A DNA stretch of 16,685 bases from CAZCWX01 sp964502465 (GCA_964502465.1 CAZCWX010000589.1:1-16685), one strand, 5' to 3'. Shown: positions 7,298-14,980, counted from the stretch's first letter. Notes: generated from the sequence alone by a model not told the origin. Numbers and translations: made by a program.

Positions 7298-7590
7298 TTC
7301 TTCTTCTGCCTCTTCGCTGATTGGAGTGGTTCGCTAAACACCTGTTCAAAGGACAGTCCCTTTCCACCCTTAGCATAGAACCGTCGACTCCTATGAATCT
7401 GGCCCATGAGGACGGGATCACCTAAGATATCGAGAGTTTCTTTTAGTCGCTCGTATTCAGCGTAGTTGACTAACACGGCGGCAGGCTTCCCTTTACGGGT
7501 GACCACAATTTCCTCCTCACGTTCTTCTACCCCAGTTACTAACTCAGGCAGACGCGCTTTTACCTCGGAGATAGGGAGAGTCAGGGCCAT
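7294..7590 (-). CDS. Phd/YefM family antitoxin
   Basis: This 98-residue protein has a classic Phd/YefM N-terminus: LPISEVKARLPELVTGVEER, EEEIVVTRKGKPAAVLVNYA and EYERLKETLDIL, a dimeric DNA-binding domain. A basic tail with FSEPLQSAKRQKKK would contact the toxin. An ATG at 7596 directly abuts AAGGAG (7597-7602). The ATG at 7590 has the proper six-base spacing and gives the usual MALTLPISEVKA start, so I chose it. It pairs with the overlapping RelE-like toxin. The perfect palindrome just upstream (7607-7624) is a likely autoregulatory operator. Phd/YefM antitoxins normally repress their own promoter and do so more tightly with toxin bound. Confidence 0.92.
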   Translation of the reverse strand: MALTLPISEVKARLPELVTGVEEREEEIVVTRKGKPAAVLVNYAEYERLKETLDILGDPVLMGQIHRSRRFYAKGGKGLSFEQVFSEPLQSAKRQKKK

Positions 7591-7606
7591 AAGCATCTCC
7601 TTTCCT

Positions 7607-7624
7607 TGACCAAAAAATTGGTCA
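7607..7624 (-). promoter_or_regulatory. Palindromic operator candidate of the Phd-RelE operon
   Basis: Perfect 7-bp arms TGACCAA/TTGGTCA around AAAA lie directly upstream of the antitoxin SD, downstream of a candidate promoter. Position and symmetry fit binding by a Phd/YefM dimer; binding is inferred. Confidence 0.55.
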
Positions 7625-8027
7625 GTTGGAACTCTACTCTTGTAGAAGATCTATAGTCAACTAAATTCGAAACTCATGGCTGTGGTATACTTCACTTCTT
7701 AGCCTGAACCATATCGGTATTCTGAGCGTAGCGAAGAATCACTCGACTAAATCGAGCACATGAGCTTGGCACAGTCCCTGACAGCAATCCTCCCGCGCTT
7801 TGCGCTACCCCTTTGTAAAGGGGGGTAGGGGGATTCATTCACTTTCAGTTATGAAATGTATGAATGTTTTGTGGCCTGATTTAGGCTCAGGACAGGTCTG
7901 ACCGAGAGACTCTTCGCAGAGTTTATCCTGAGCACAGCCGAAGCCTGCCCTGAGCATGGTCGAAGGGGGCTCAGGATGACAGCGCGGTGTGTCAATCTTG
8001 TGGGGTCTAATAGAGATCGAAAACGTT
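7625..8027. repeat. Gene-free spacer with dispersed short repeats
   Basis: About 400 bases without a credible gene. It holds three copies of the CTGAGC..CGAAG unit (7720-7736, 7926-7943, 7948-7965) and a hairpin of C-rich and G-rich arms around GT (7805-7828, CTACCCCTTT against AAAGGGGGGTAG with one bulged G). This hairpin resembles intergenic repeat elements common in environmental genomes. An open frame at 7849-8307 (-) is a shadow of the transporter and repeats. The transporter 3' end has no obvious T-tract terminator here. Confidence 0.55.
7631..7660 (-). promoter_or_regulatory. Candidate sigma70-type promoter of the Phd-RelE operon
   Basis: On the minus strand TTGACT (7655-7660) and TAGAGT (7631-7636) are 18 bases apart, resembling -35 and -10 boxes. 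The palindromic operator candidate begins seven bases downstream of the -10 box, so a repressor there would block initiation. Confidence 0.45.
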
Positions 8028-9464
8028 TCAGCGAACCTGACAGGTTGGCTGCGTCGTGCCCATCACTTCCCGGCGGCGGGCGAGTGCATCCTGGATTTCG
8101 CTCAGGCGTTCTCGGGTGAGCGGAAAGCCACGGAAGAAAAAGTAGCCAGCCACGAAGGACAGGGCAGGGGCTGGACCGTATAGCCAACGCATGGTCTCGA
8201 TGACGAGCGGTGTTTGCTCGACATTGGGAACGTAGCCAACGAGAGCAAGCATCCAGCCGACGAGCACCGCCCCTGCAGCCCACGCCACTTTCACCGAAAA
8301 GGTCCAAAAACCAAAAAACGCCCCTCCTCGCTGCGTCCCTGTTTCAAGCTCATCAGCGTCAAGAATGTCTGCCAGGAGCGAGAACGCGTTAATGAAGCCG
8401 GCGACTCCAAACCCAGCGGCCATCAAAAAAGCGTATACCAGCGGTTTGCTGGGGATGAGAAAGTAAATCATGCTGAGGATGACCGTTTCATACACAAGCA
8501 GTCGCCTCAGCGCAACGTCTTTGCCGATGCGACCCGAGAGCCATGTCCAAAACGGCAACGCGAGACAGGCGGTACCAAGATACGCCGGAATAATAATCCC
8601 CACTTCCTGTGGCGCAAAGCCGAGCCAGTAGATGAGCGCATACACGGCCACTGCCTGGTTGAGTCCACCTCCCAGGCTCATAACGAAGAAGGTGGTAACC
8701 AACTGACGAAAGGCACGATTCCGCAGGCAGAGGACGTAACCATGCAGAAAGTCCCCTATACTGGCGGTGGAGTGCTGAGACACACTCGGGCGCTCGCGGG
8801 CAAACAGCACGAGTAGAACCGCGGCAACGGCGACTGCGGCAAAGAGTTGCGTGACCTCTGCATAGCCGGTGCGGAGATTGTCATACCGAGCGGCGACGAA
8901 CGGAAGAAAGCCTCCCAAAATTGCACCAATATTGGCGAAGAGAGTGCGCAGCGCCACAATTTGTGTCCGCTCCTGGTAATCGGACGAGAGTTCGGCGCCG
9001 AGGGCGTAGTATGGCGTCAGAATCATCGTGAGGAAGGTATAGGTTACCAGATAGGCAATGAGAAAATAGACAAACAGGACTTGCTGATTATCAGTTTCAG
9101 GAGGACGAAACAGGAGCACAAGAGAAAGCCCGAAGGGAAGGGCGGCGCCGAGGATCCACGGGCGCCGCCGACCCCAACGTGTCTTTGTCTGGTCTGAGCA
9201 GTACCCAACAACAGGGTCACTCACGGCATCGAAAAAACGTGCGAGCCCCTTCACAAAACCGGCTAAACCCACGCCAAGGAGTGCGACATCGGTATAGAAG
9301 AACATCAGATAGGAGTTGATCGCGGTAATACAACCAAAGACGCCAATGTCGCCAACGGCATAGGCAAATTTGCGGGAGCGAGGAACCTGTGGCACGTGAG
9401 CGTGTTCTCTTCTGGGCGATCTCGGATTGGGTTGGTGATTTTTTGCTTCTTGCGGCGAAGACAT
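8028..9464 (-). CDS. MFS transporter, GPH (glycoside-pentoside-hexuronide) family
   Basis: This 478-residue protein has about 12 hydrophobic segments. The family signature is at residues 79-103: FDAVSDPVVGYCSDQTKTRW followed by GRRRPW, the MelB-type cation/sugar motif and loop 2-3. A later LLADILDADELETGTQRGGA block is the second conserved loop of the family. It would be an inner-membrane symporter; the solute is unknown and need not be a sugar. It is the last gene of a minus-strand set after the CoA-transferase and aminotransferase, 43 bases after the latter's stop. The ATG at 9464 has no usable SD; instead a perfect hairpin ends six bases before it. A hydrophilic N-terminal extension of about 30 residues precedes the first membrane segment. 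Confidence 0.88.
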   Translation of the reverse strand: MSSPQEAKNHQPNPRSPRREHAHVPQVPRSRKFAYAVGDIGVFGCITAINSYLMFFYTDVALLGVGLAGFVKGLARFFDAVSDPVVGYCSDQTKTRWGRRRPWILGAALPFGLSLVLLFRPPETDNQQVLFVYFLIAYLVTYTFLTMILTPYYALGAELSSDYQERTQIVALRTLFANIGAILGGFLPFVAARYDNLRTGYAEVTQLFAAVAVAAVLLVLFARERPSVSQHSTASIGDFLHGYVLCLRNRAFRQLVTTFFVMSLGGGLNQAVAVYALIYWLGFAPQEVGIIIPAYLGTACLALPFWTWLSGRIGKDVALRRLLVYETVILSMIYFLIPSKPLVYAFLMAAGFGVAGFINAFSLLADILDADELETGTQRGGAFFGFWTFSVKVAWAAGAVLVGWMLALVGYVPNVEQTPLVIETMRWLYGPAPALSFVAGYFFFRGFPLTRERLSEIQDALARRREVMGTTQPTCQVR

Positions 9465-9470
9465 CTTTCG

Positions 9471-9498
9471 GGAGGGCAGTCACAGAGAACTGCCCTCC
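9471..9498 (-). promoter_or_regulatory. Perfect hairpin just upstream of the transporter start
   Basis: Perfect 10-bp arms GGAGGGCAGT/ACTGCCCTCC with an 8-base loop lie between the aminotransferase stop (9508) and the transporter ATG (9464). In the transcript the hairpin ends six bases before AUG, and its 5' arm begins with the SD-like GGAGGG, so that sequence is paired away. No T tract follows, so it is not a classic terminator. It could control translation or protect or process the mRNA between the two genes. Confidence 0.55.
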
Positions 9499-9507
9499 TG
9501 CTGTGTG

Positions 9508-10977
9508 TTACTTTCCACTCGCCCGTTTCCACTCTCCACTTTCAATCTCTGTAGCCACTTCGTTGATGGCGTTGCGGAGAGTGTCAACCAACTCATCGAT
9601 TTGCTCGCGGGTGATAATGAGCGGTGGGCAGATGCCGATACTGTTCGGACCAGCGACGCGGGTCACCACGCCATTGGCTAAGGCCTTTTCCCATACCTGA
9701 CGGCCAATCTGCATATCAGCCGGGAACATCTCTTTGGTCGCCTTATCCTTGACCAACTCGACCGCAGCAATCAGACCTTGACCGCGGATGTCGCCCACGA
9801 TCGGCAGATCACGAAAAGTCACGAGTTTTTTCTGTAAATATTTCCCCTGTTCACGTGCCTTTTGCACGAGTTTTTCTCGCTCGATGATCTCCAAATTGGC
9901 AAGCCCAGCTGCGCACACAGTAGGATGGCCAGTGTAGGTATACCCATGCCAAAAGGCGTAGTCATCACCGGTGGCAAGGAATGTTTGAAAGATCTCTTCT
10001 TTGAACAGCACCACTCCGAGCGGCAGATAACCACTGGTGATCCCTTTGGCAGAGACCAGGATGTCAGGGGTCACGCCGGCACCGGCAGAAGCGAACATGG
10101 CACCGGTGCGACCGAAGCCGGTAATGACTTCGTCGCAAGCCATGAGAATGTTGTGTCGTGAGCAGATCTCGCGGATCTTGGGCAACCACTCAGCCGGGGG
10201 AACAATCACTCCACCCACACCCTGAATCGGCTCCGCAATGAACGCGCCAATCGTGTTGGCACCTTCACGTTGGATGATTCTCTCTAATTCATCTGCACAG
10301 TCAACTTGGCAGGAGGGATAGGTCTTGCCTAACTCGCAGCGATAACAGTACGGGCGTGCCATATGCAGGACCCCAGGCAGGCCGGGATCCATCTGCTTGT
10401 TAAAGAGAGGAATACCACCCAGAGTGGCGGCCCCGCTGGAAGAGCCGTGATATCCCTGATTCAAGCTCACAAACTTCACTTTTTCTGGTTGGCCCTTTGC
10501 TTGCCAATAGGCCCGCACCAGACGAATCATGGTCTCGTTCGACTCCGAACCTCCCGAGGTGAAAATGACCCGAGTCAACCCTTTCGGGGCGATCTTGACC
10601 AGCTTGGCAGCGAGTTGTACGGTCGGAACTGAAGTTGGACCAATAAGGGTTGGCGCGAACGCCAATTTGTCCATTTGGGCGGCCACTGCACGGTTAATTT
10701 CTTTGCGACCATGGCCGACATGCACGTTCCACAGGGAGGCAAGGCCGTCGATGTATCTCTTGCCCTCAGTATCCCAAAGATAGACTCCTTGGCCTTTGAT
10801 GAAAATCGGTACACCTTTTTTCTGGTGCATCTGCAACGGGACAAAGCCGTGGACCAAATGTGCGGTATCTTGCTGGTGCAAAGCTTTTGCCTGGCGCGGT
10901 TCGAGGGCACTGCCAGCAGCTTTTGCCCGCGGCCGCATCGGTACCACTTTTGCCGAAGATTTTCCTTTCTGCTGCAT
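9508..10977 (-). CDS. Class III (omega) aminotransferase, PLP-dependent
   Basis: This 489-residue protein has the class III layout: WDTEGKRYIDGLASLWNVHV near the N-terminus, FTSGGSESNETMIRL (cofactor phosphate), NQGYHGSS, IAEPIQGVGG, CDEVITGFGRTG (Asp282 to the pyridine nitrogen) and SAKGITSGYLPLG with the Schiff-base Lys311. It transfers an amino group between an omega-amine or amino acid and a keto acid; the substrate is not readable. The start is the ATG at 10977, with AGGAGG (10985-10990) seven bases upstream, rather than the ATG at 11004. The N-terminal 40 residues are basic and low in complexity. An insertion at 210-227 has four Cys (211, 214, 223, 227). It sits between the CoA-transferase (108 bases upstream) and the transporter. 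Confidence 0.9.
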   Translation of the reverse strand: MQQKGKSSAKVVPMRPRAKAAGSALEPRQAKALHQQDTAHLVHGFVPLQMHQKKGVPIFIKGQGVYLWDTEGKRYIDGLASLWNVHVGHGRKEINRAVAAQMDKLAFAPTLIGPTSVPTVQLAAKLVKIAPKGLTRVIFTSGGSESNETMIRLVRAYWQAKGQPEKVKFVSLNQGYHGSSSGAATLGGIPLFNKQMDPGLPGVLHMARPYCYRCELGKTYPSCQVDCADELERIIQREGANTIGAFIAEPIQGVGGVIVPPAEWLPKIREICSRHNILMACDEVITGFGRTGAMFASAGAGVTPDILVSAKGITSGYLPLGVVLFKEEIFQTFLATGDDYAFWHGYTYTGHPTVCAAGLANLEIIEREKLVQKAREQGKYLQKKLVTFRDLPIVGDIRGQGLIAAVELVKDKATKEMFPADMQIGRQVWEKALANGVVTRVAGPNSIGICPPLIITREQIDELVDTLRNAINEVATEIESGEWKRASGK

Positions 10978-11085
10978 ACGTCTTCCTCCTTTGAGAGACA
11001 ACAACTTGCTGACGCGAGAGAGCTTCCGTTGCGAGCCGGATCATACACAAGATAGGCGAGAAAACACAGAGAGGACATAACCTGC

Positions 11086-12309
11086 TCAGGCGGTTGCCTC
11101 GTAGGGGTGCCCGTTCTCATGTGGCTGCTGCCCTTGAGTCGCGGCTTTTCCTTCGAGTAGTGCAGCGATCTGAGAAGGCGTAAACCCAAACTCACGCAAA
11201 ATCTCCAGCGTGTGCTCACCGAGCCCCGGGGCATGGTGCCGTATTGTGGTTGGGGTCGCGCTAAACTTGCCCGGTACGTTGACCCCACGGACGCGACCAG
11301 CAACAGGGTGATCGTACTCAACGAAGGTCTGATTGAAGGCGAGTTGCGGATCTTGCAACACGTCGTCGAATGTATAGACCGGTCCACACGGCACATCAGC
11401 GGCCTCGAAGATGGTAAGCCACTCTTTGGATGTTTTCTGTGGAAACACGACATTGATTCCTGCAAGAATCTCCTGCCAGCGACTGATCCGATCTTTCGGA
11501 GTCGGGTATTGCATCACCCATTCCGGTTTTCCCATTGCCCGGCACATCCGTCCCCACTGGTCGTCGGTAGCAGCAACGGCGACGATATAGCCATCCTTCG
11601 TGGGCATTGGTTGCGTCGCAGCGTCAGACATCGAGAGATGGCGGAACTCGTCATCCGGCACAAAGGTGTAACCAAACATACAGTCGGGAGCAACAAATGA
11701 GAGCAGTGAATCTATCATCGAGAGCTTGATTTCCTGTCCGACGCCTTGCCTTTCAGCCGCAACGAGTCCGGCTAAGATATGGTAGATGGCATTCATTGAG
11801 GTCATCTTGTCGGCCAGTGCCATACGCACGAAGACCGGCTGTTCTTTGCCGCCTTGCACAAAAGCCAGACCAGACATACCCTGGATTACCGGGTCATAGC
11901 ACGGCTTTTGAGCATAGGGTCCCTCAGCGCCAAAGCCAGAAATTGACAGATAGACAATTTTGGGGTTGGCGGCACGAACCGTGGCGTAATCGAGCCCCAG
12001 CCGCTCCATCACGCCGGGCCGGAAATTCTGCACGAGGACATCGCTCTGGCCGACCATACGCAGGAGCGTCGCTCGTGCTTCAGGGTGTTTGAGGTCAAGT
12101 TGGATGCTTTTTTTATTGCGGTTGAGGTTAATAAACCATGATCCCACGCCGGCTTTGAAGGTGACATTGAGGTGACGTAAGATATCGCCGCCGGCAGACT
12201 CGATCTTAATGATTTCGGCTCCGAGATCCCCCATCAGCATGGTGCAGAATGGGCCAGTGACTACACTACTGAAGTCAAGCACGCGCACTCCTGAGAGCGG
12301 TCCACTCAT
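11086..12309 (-). CDS. CaiB/BaiF family CoA-transferase (type III)
   Basis: This 407-residue protein opens with LSGVRVLDFSSVVTGPFCTM, then LGAEIIKIES, NRNKKSIQLDLKHPEA, LVQNFRPGVMERLGLDY, IVYLSISGFGAEGPYAQKPC and YDPVIQGMSG, where Asp139 is the presumed catalytic aspartate that forms the acyl anhydride. The C-terminus DVPCGPVYTFDDVLQDPQL and HHAPGLGEHTLEILREFGF is standard. Length is normal. The ATG at 12309 has AGGAGG eight bases upstream (12318-12323); the ATGs at 12315 and 12360 are less well placed. These enzymes move CoA between carboxylic acids. It is first in a minus-strand series with an aminotransferase and transporter, and divergent from the aldo/keto reductase, with an inverted repeat between. 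Confidence 0.93.
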   Translation of the reverse strand: MSGPLSGVRVLDFSSVVTGPFCTMLMGDLGAEIIKIESAGGDILRHLNVTFKAGVGSWFINLNRNKKSIQLDLKHPEARATLLRMVGQSDVLVQNFRPGVMERLGLDYATVRAANPKIVYLSISGFGAEGPYAQKPCYDPVIQGMSGLAFVQGGKEQPVFVRMALADKMTSMNAIYHILAGLVAAERQGVGQEIKLSMIDSLLSFVAPDCMFGYTFVPDDEFRHLSMSDAATQPMPTKDGYIVAVAATDDQWGRMCRAMGKPEWVMQYPTPKDRISRWQEILAGINVVFPQKTSKEWLTIFEAADVPCGPVYTFDDVLQDPQLAFNQTFVEYDHPVAGRVRGVNVPGKFSATPTTIRHHAPGLGEHTLEILREFGFTPSQIAALLEGKAATQGQQPHENGHPYEATA

Positions 12310-12371
12310 AAGCATTCCCTCCTTTCCTTGTCCACTACCACTATGCGATGCGATGGGCAAGAAAAGCTCTT

Positions 12372-12454
12372 GGCATATAGCCTATGGCTCGCTCACGGCT
12401 TCGCTCTCTGGCGAACTACTCTTGCTATAGGCTATAAGCCATAGGCTATGAGCC
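12372..12454. repeat. Inverted repeat in the divergent CoA-transferase/aldo-keto reductase gap
   Basis: Arms 12372-12389 and 12437-12454 are inverted and match at 16 of 18 bases. The core ATAGCCTATGGCT/AGCCATAGGCTAT is perfect. The loop is 47 bases. It lies in the 170-base region that must hold both divergent promoters. It may be a regulator site, a cruciform or simply an intergenic repeat. Confidence 0.6.
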
Positions 12455-12479
12455 ACACAGTCAAGAAGGAGGAATGACG

Positions 12480-13487
12480 ATGAAAACGAAACGCATGGGA
12501 CGCACCGGCCTGAAGGTGTCAGAGATTTGCTTGGGAACGATGACTTTTGGTCGGCAATGTGATGAAGCAACGAGCTTTGCCATTATGGACACAGTAGTGG
12601 AAGCGGGCGTGGATTTCTTTGACACTGCCGATGTCTACCCGGTAGGGGGTGGGCTCGACTTGGTGGGCCGCACTGAGGAAATTGTTGGCAAATGGCTGAA
12701 GGGACGGCGTGAGCAGATCGTGCTGGCCACCAAGTGTTGGGGAGCGATGGGGCGCAGACCCAATGAGCGAGGGCTTTCGCGGAAACACATCTTTGCGGCC
12801 ATCGAAGGGAGTCTGCGCCGGTTGCAGACTGACTATGTTGATCTGTACCAGGTACATGCGCCAGATATGGATACGCCGATCGATGAGACTCTCCAGGCGC
12901 TGAACGACCTTGTGCGGCAGGGCAAGGTGCGTTACCTGGGCTGCTCAAACTTTCAAGCGTGGTTGCTGGCTTCTGCCCTGTGGATCAGTGATAAGTCTGG
13001 ACTGGCCCGGTTTGATTGTGTGCAGCCGCGCTATAATGTATTGTTTCGTGAAATTGAAAATGAATTGCTGCCGCTGTGTCGGCGTTACGGGGTTGGTGTC
13101 ATTCCCTACAACCCGCTGGCTGGTGGATTTCTGACCGGAAAATATCAACCCAGCGCGGAACCAACGGCCGATACGCGGTTCGGCTTAGCTGGCCGCGCCG
13201 GAGCGATCTATCGTCAACGCTACTGGCAAGAAGTCCAGTTTGCGGCAGTAGCCCAACTACAGGAGTTTTTTGCCGCACGCAACAAATCGCTCACCCAAGT
13301 TGCCATCGCGTGGGTATTGGCTCAGCCTGACATTACGGCGCCAATCGTCGGCGCAACCTCACCTGAGCAGCTTCGTCAGTCGCTTCCAGCGACTGAACTC
13401 ACCCTTGATGCAGAGGAAATGGAAATGTGTAACGAAGCGTGGTTCACCCTGCCACGTCTCAGCGATCCGAATGTGGCGCTACGATAA
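12480..13487 (+). CDS. Aldo/keto reductase
   Basis: This 335-residue TIM-barrel NADPH-dependent oxidoreductase has MGRTGLKVSEICLGTMTFG at the start. The catalytic tetrad is visible: Asp48 and Tyr53 in FFDTADVYPVG, Lys85 in LATKCWG and His126 in VDLYQVHAPD. IPYNPLAGGFLTGKY and the AWVLAQPDITAPIVGATSPE cofactor-binding end are typical of the YajO/potassium-channel-beta-like branch. AKRs reduce aldehydes or ketones; the natural substrate is unknown. Of two nearby ATGs (12474 and 12480), the second is seven bases after GGAGG (12468-12472) and is chosen. It is a single gene with inverted repeats on both sides, divergent from the CoA-transferase and convergent with the dNTPase. Confidence 0.92.
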   Translation: MKTKRMGRTGLKVSEICLGTMTFGRQCDEATSFAIMDTVVEAGVDFFDTADVYPVGGGLDLVGRTEEIVGKWLKGRREQIVLATKCWGAMGRRPNERGLSRKHIFAAIEGSLRRLQTDYVDLYQVHAPDMDTPIDETLQALNDLVRQGKVRYLGCSNFQAWLLASALWISDKSGLARFDCVQPRYNVLFREIENELLPLCRRYGVGVIPYNPLAGGFLTGKYQPSAEPTADTRFGLAGRAGAIYRQRYWQEVQFAAVAQLQEFFAARNKSLTQVAIAWVLAQPDITAPIVGATSPEQLRQSLPATELTLDAEEMEMCNEAWFTLPRLSDPNVALR

Positions 13488-13497
13488 AGGAGCAATT

Positions 13498-13583
13498 AGC
13501 TGTCAGCAGTCAGCCACCAGCTAAAAATTTCTTCTTCGATGCATACGGATCTACCGAAAGCTGAAAGCTGATTGCTGATAGCT
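13498..13583. terminator. Inverted repeat between converging genes, possible bidirectional terminator
   Basis: Arms 13498-13522 and 13559-13583 are inverted 25-base repeats matching at about 20 positions, made of AGCTxTCAGCAxTCAGC words, with a 36-base loop. It lies between the aldo/keto reductase stop and the dNTPase stop, so it may separate their transcripts. There is no strong T tract. Similar TCAGC-rich elements occur as intergenic repeats in many environmental genomes. Confidence 0.45.
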
Positions 13584-13594
13584 GGCTGCTGCCT

Positions 13595-14836
13595 TCACAA
13601 CATCTCATAAAAACTGCCTTCACCAGGCACGAACAGACGGCTGTAAAAACGCATGGCGTAAGAATCGGTCATGCCAGAGAGGAAGTCACAAATCACCCGC
13701 TTGCGAGCAAGCTCATCGCCGTCGAGGAGGGCGCGTTCGTAATCCTCACCATGATCGTCGGGAAACAAACCAATCGATTCACGGCCTTGGTCCAGCACAG
13801 CAAATAAGCGGCGGAGCACTTCTTTGCCTTTATGACCTAAGGTTGTTACCCGTGGGTTGTGAATGACCTTGTAGGATTCAAAAGCCTTGAGCACCTCGAT
13901 GCGCACCCGGCTGGGAAATGCCGCATCAATCCGGCCATCGGGCTGGATCGCCACAGCACTGGCAAACTCGTGGATGAGGTCACGGGTGAGCATCTTGCGA
14001 GCGGCCCGGCCAGATGTCCGTTCCTGATATTCTAAGCGGTCGACGATTTGCACCAATTCCGCGTGTACGGTTTCATCACTCACCTGGCGACCAAGAGGCG
14101 GCAATCTGACGTTCACAGCTTGGATGACATGTCGTGGCGGCACACGACGGAAGTCAGTCGCGGTAATCAACCCGGCTTTGAGGCTATCTTCGAGATCGTG
14201 GACGGAATAGGCGATATCATCGGCGACATCCATGATCTGACACTCGAAGCTGCGCTCCCAGCCAGAGCCAGTATAGCGAATAACGGCCTCAACCAGATCC
14301 CGATCGTTGGTATAGAACCCTTTTGCCGGTCCATCCGGTGTGGTAGCGATTGCGGCAGTATCGATACAGGTTTTGTACTTCAGCACCCCATCGAGGGTTT
14401 GGTACGTCAGGTTGAGACCTTCGTAGGCATGATGTTTCCGCTCAAGGCGCGTCAGAATCCGCAACGTCTGGGCGTTGCCCTCAAAACCTCCATACTGGCG
14501 CATCAGTTCGTGCAGCAGGTATTCGCCAGTATGGCCGAAGGGCGGGTGCCCCAGGTCATGAGCTAAACAGATCGCCTCGACCAAGTCCGGGTCTGCGCCA
14601 AGGTTAAGGGCGATCCCTTTCGCAATTTGCGCCACTTCAAGGGAATGCGTCAAACGGGTACGGAAAAAGTCTCCCTCATAAATACCAAACACCTGAGTTT
14701 TCCCTTGCAGACGGCGAAAGGCTGCGGAGTGAATAATCCGTGCCCGGTCGCGTTCGAATGCTGAACGACGATCGATTTCGGAGCCTTTTGCTTCAGGGGT
14801 ATGACGGAACGCCTCTGTGACACGAGCTGGTTTCAC
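13595..14836 (-). CDS. dgt: Deoxyguanosinetriphosphate triphosphohydrolase-like protein (HD domain)
   Basis: This protein hydrolyses dNTPs to deoxynucleosides and triphosphate in the cytoplasm. Visible motifs are EIDRRSAFERDRARIIHSAA and FRRLQGKTQVF (family signature), then FFRTRLTHSLEVAQIAKGIA with the first metal His, AHDLGHPPFGHTGE with the HD pair and MDVADDIAYSVHDLEDSLKA with the distal Asp. The C-terminus ends in CDFLSGMTDSYAMRFYSRLF, as in dGTPases. An ATG at 14863 would add nine residues but has no SD. The GTG at 14836 follows AAGGAG (14846-14851) at nine bases, so I prefer it (413 residues). Nothing ties it to its neighbours; it is convergent with the aldo/keto reductase and divergent from the beta-helix gene. 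Members of this group can act on several dNTPs, so the gene symbol is approximate. Confidence 0.9.
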   Translation of the reverse strand: MKPARVTEAFRHTPEAKGSEIDRRSAFERDRARIIHSAAFRRLQGKTQVFGIYEGDFFRTRLTHSLEVAQIAKGIALNLGADPDLVEAICLAHDLGHPPFGHTGEYLLHELMRQYGGFEGNAQTLRILTRLERKHHAYEGLNLTYQTLDGVLKYKTCIDTAAIATTPDGPAKGFYTNDRDLVEAVIRYTGSGWERSFECQIMDVADDIAYSVHDLEDSLKAGLITATDFRRVPPRHVIQAVNVRLPPLGRQVSDETVHAELVQIVDRLEYQERTSGRAARKMLTRDLIHEFASAVAIQPDGRIDAAFPSRVRIEVLKAFESYKVIHNPRVTTLGHKGKEVLRRLFAVLDQGRESIGLFPDDHGEDYERALLDGDELARKRVICDFLSGMTDSYAMRFYSRLFVPGEGSFYEML

Positions 14837-14922
14837 AAGACAGTACTCCTTAGTGGCCAGCATAGACCAGGTTGTTTGCCACTCGCAAGAATCCTTGCAC
14901 CTTTGCGTTCGGAGCTTTCACT

Positions 14923-14952
14923 TTGGTACAAATAGAAGAAGGGCTTTATACC
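14923..14952 (+). promoter_or_regulatory. Weak candidate promoter of the beta-helix gene
   Basis: TTGGTA (14923-14928) and TATACC (14947-14952) are 18 bases apart, 4 of 6 matches each to -35 and -10 boxes, and lie 29 bases before the ATG. The SD (14966-14971) falls between, which fits a short leader. Confidence 0.3.
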
Positions 14953-14980
14953 TGAAGCTATGGAAAGGAGGAAGAGAACA

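Noticed and set aside
8214..8816. Plus-strand 200-codon open frame
   Set aside because: It is antisense to the transporter, with low-complexity charged composition and no SD site.
10575..11465. Minus-strand 296-codon open frame overlapping the aminotransferase and CoA-transferase
   Set aside because: It is an out-of-frame shadow spanning two well-supported genes and the gap between them.
14048..14566. Plus-strand 172-codon open frame
   Set aside because: It is antisense to the HD-domain dNTPase, which carries all expected motifs.
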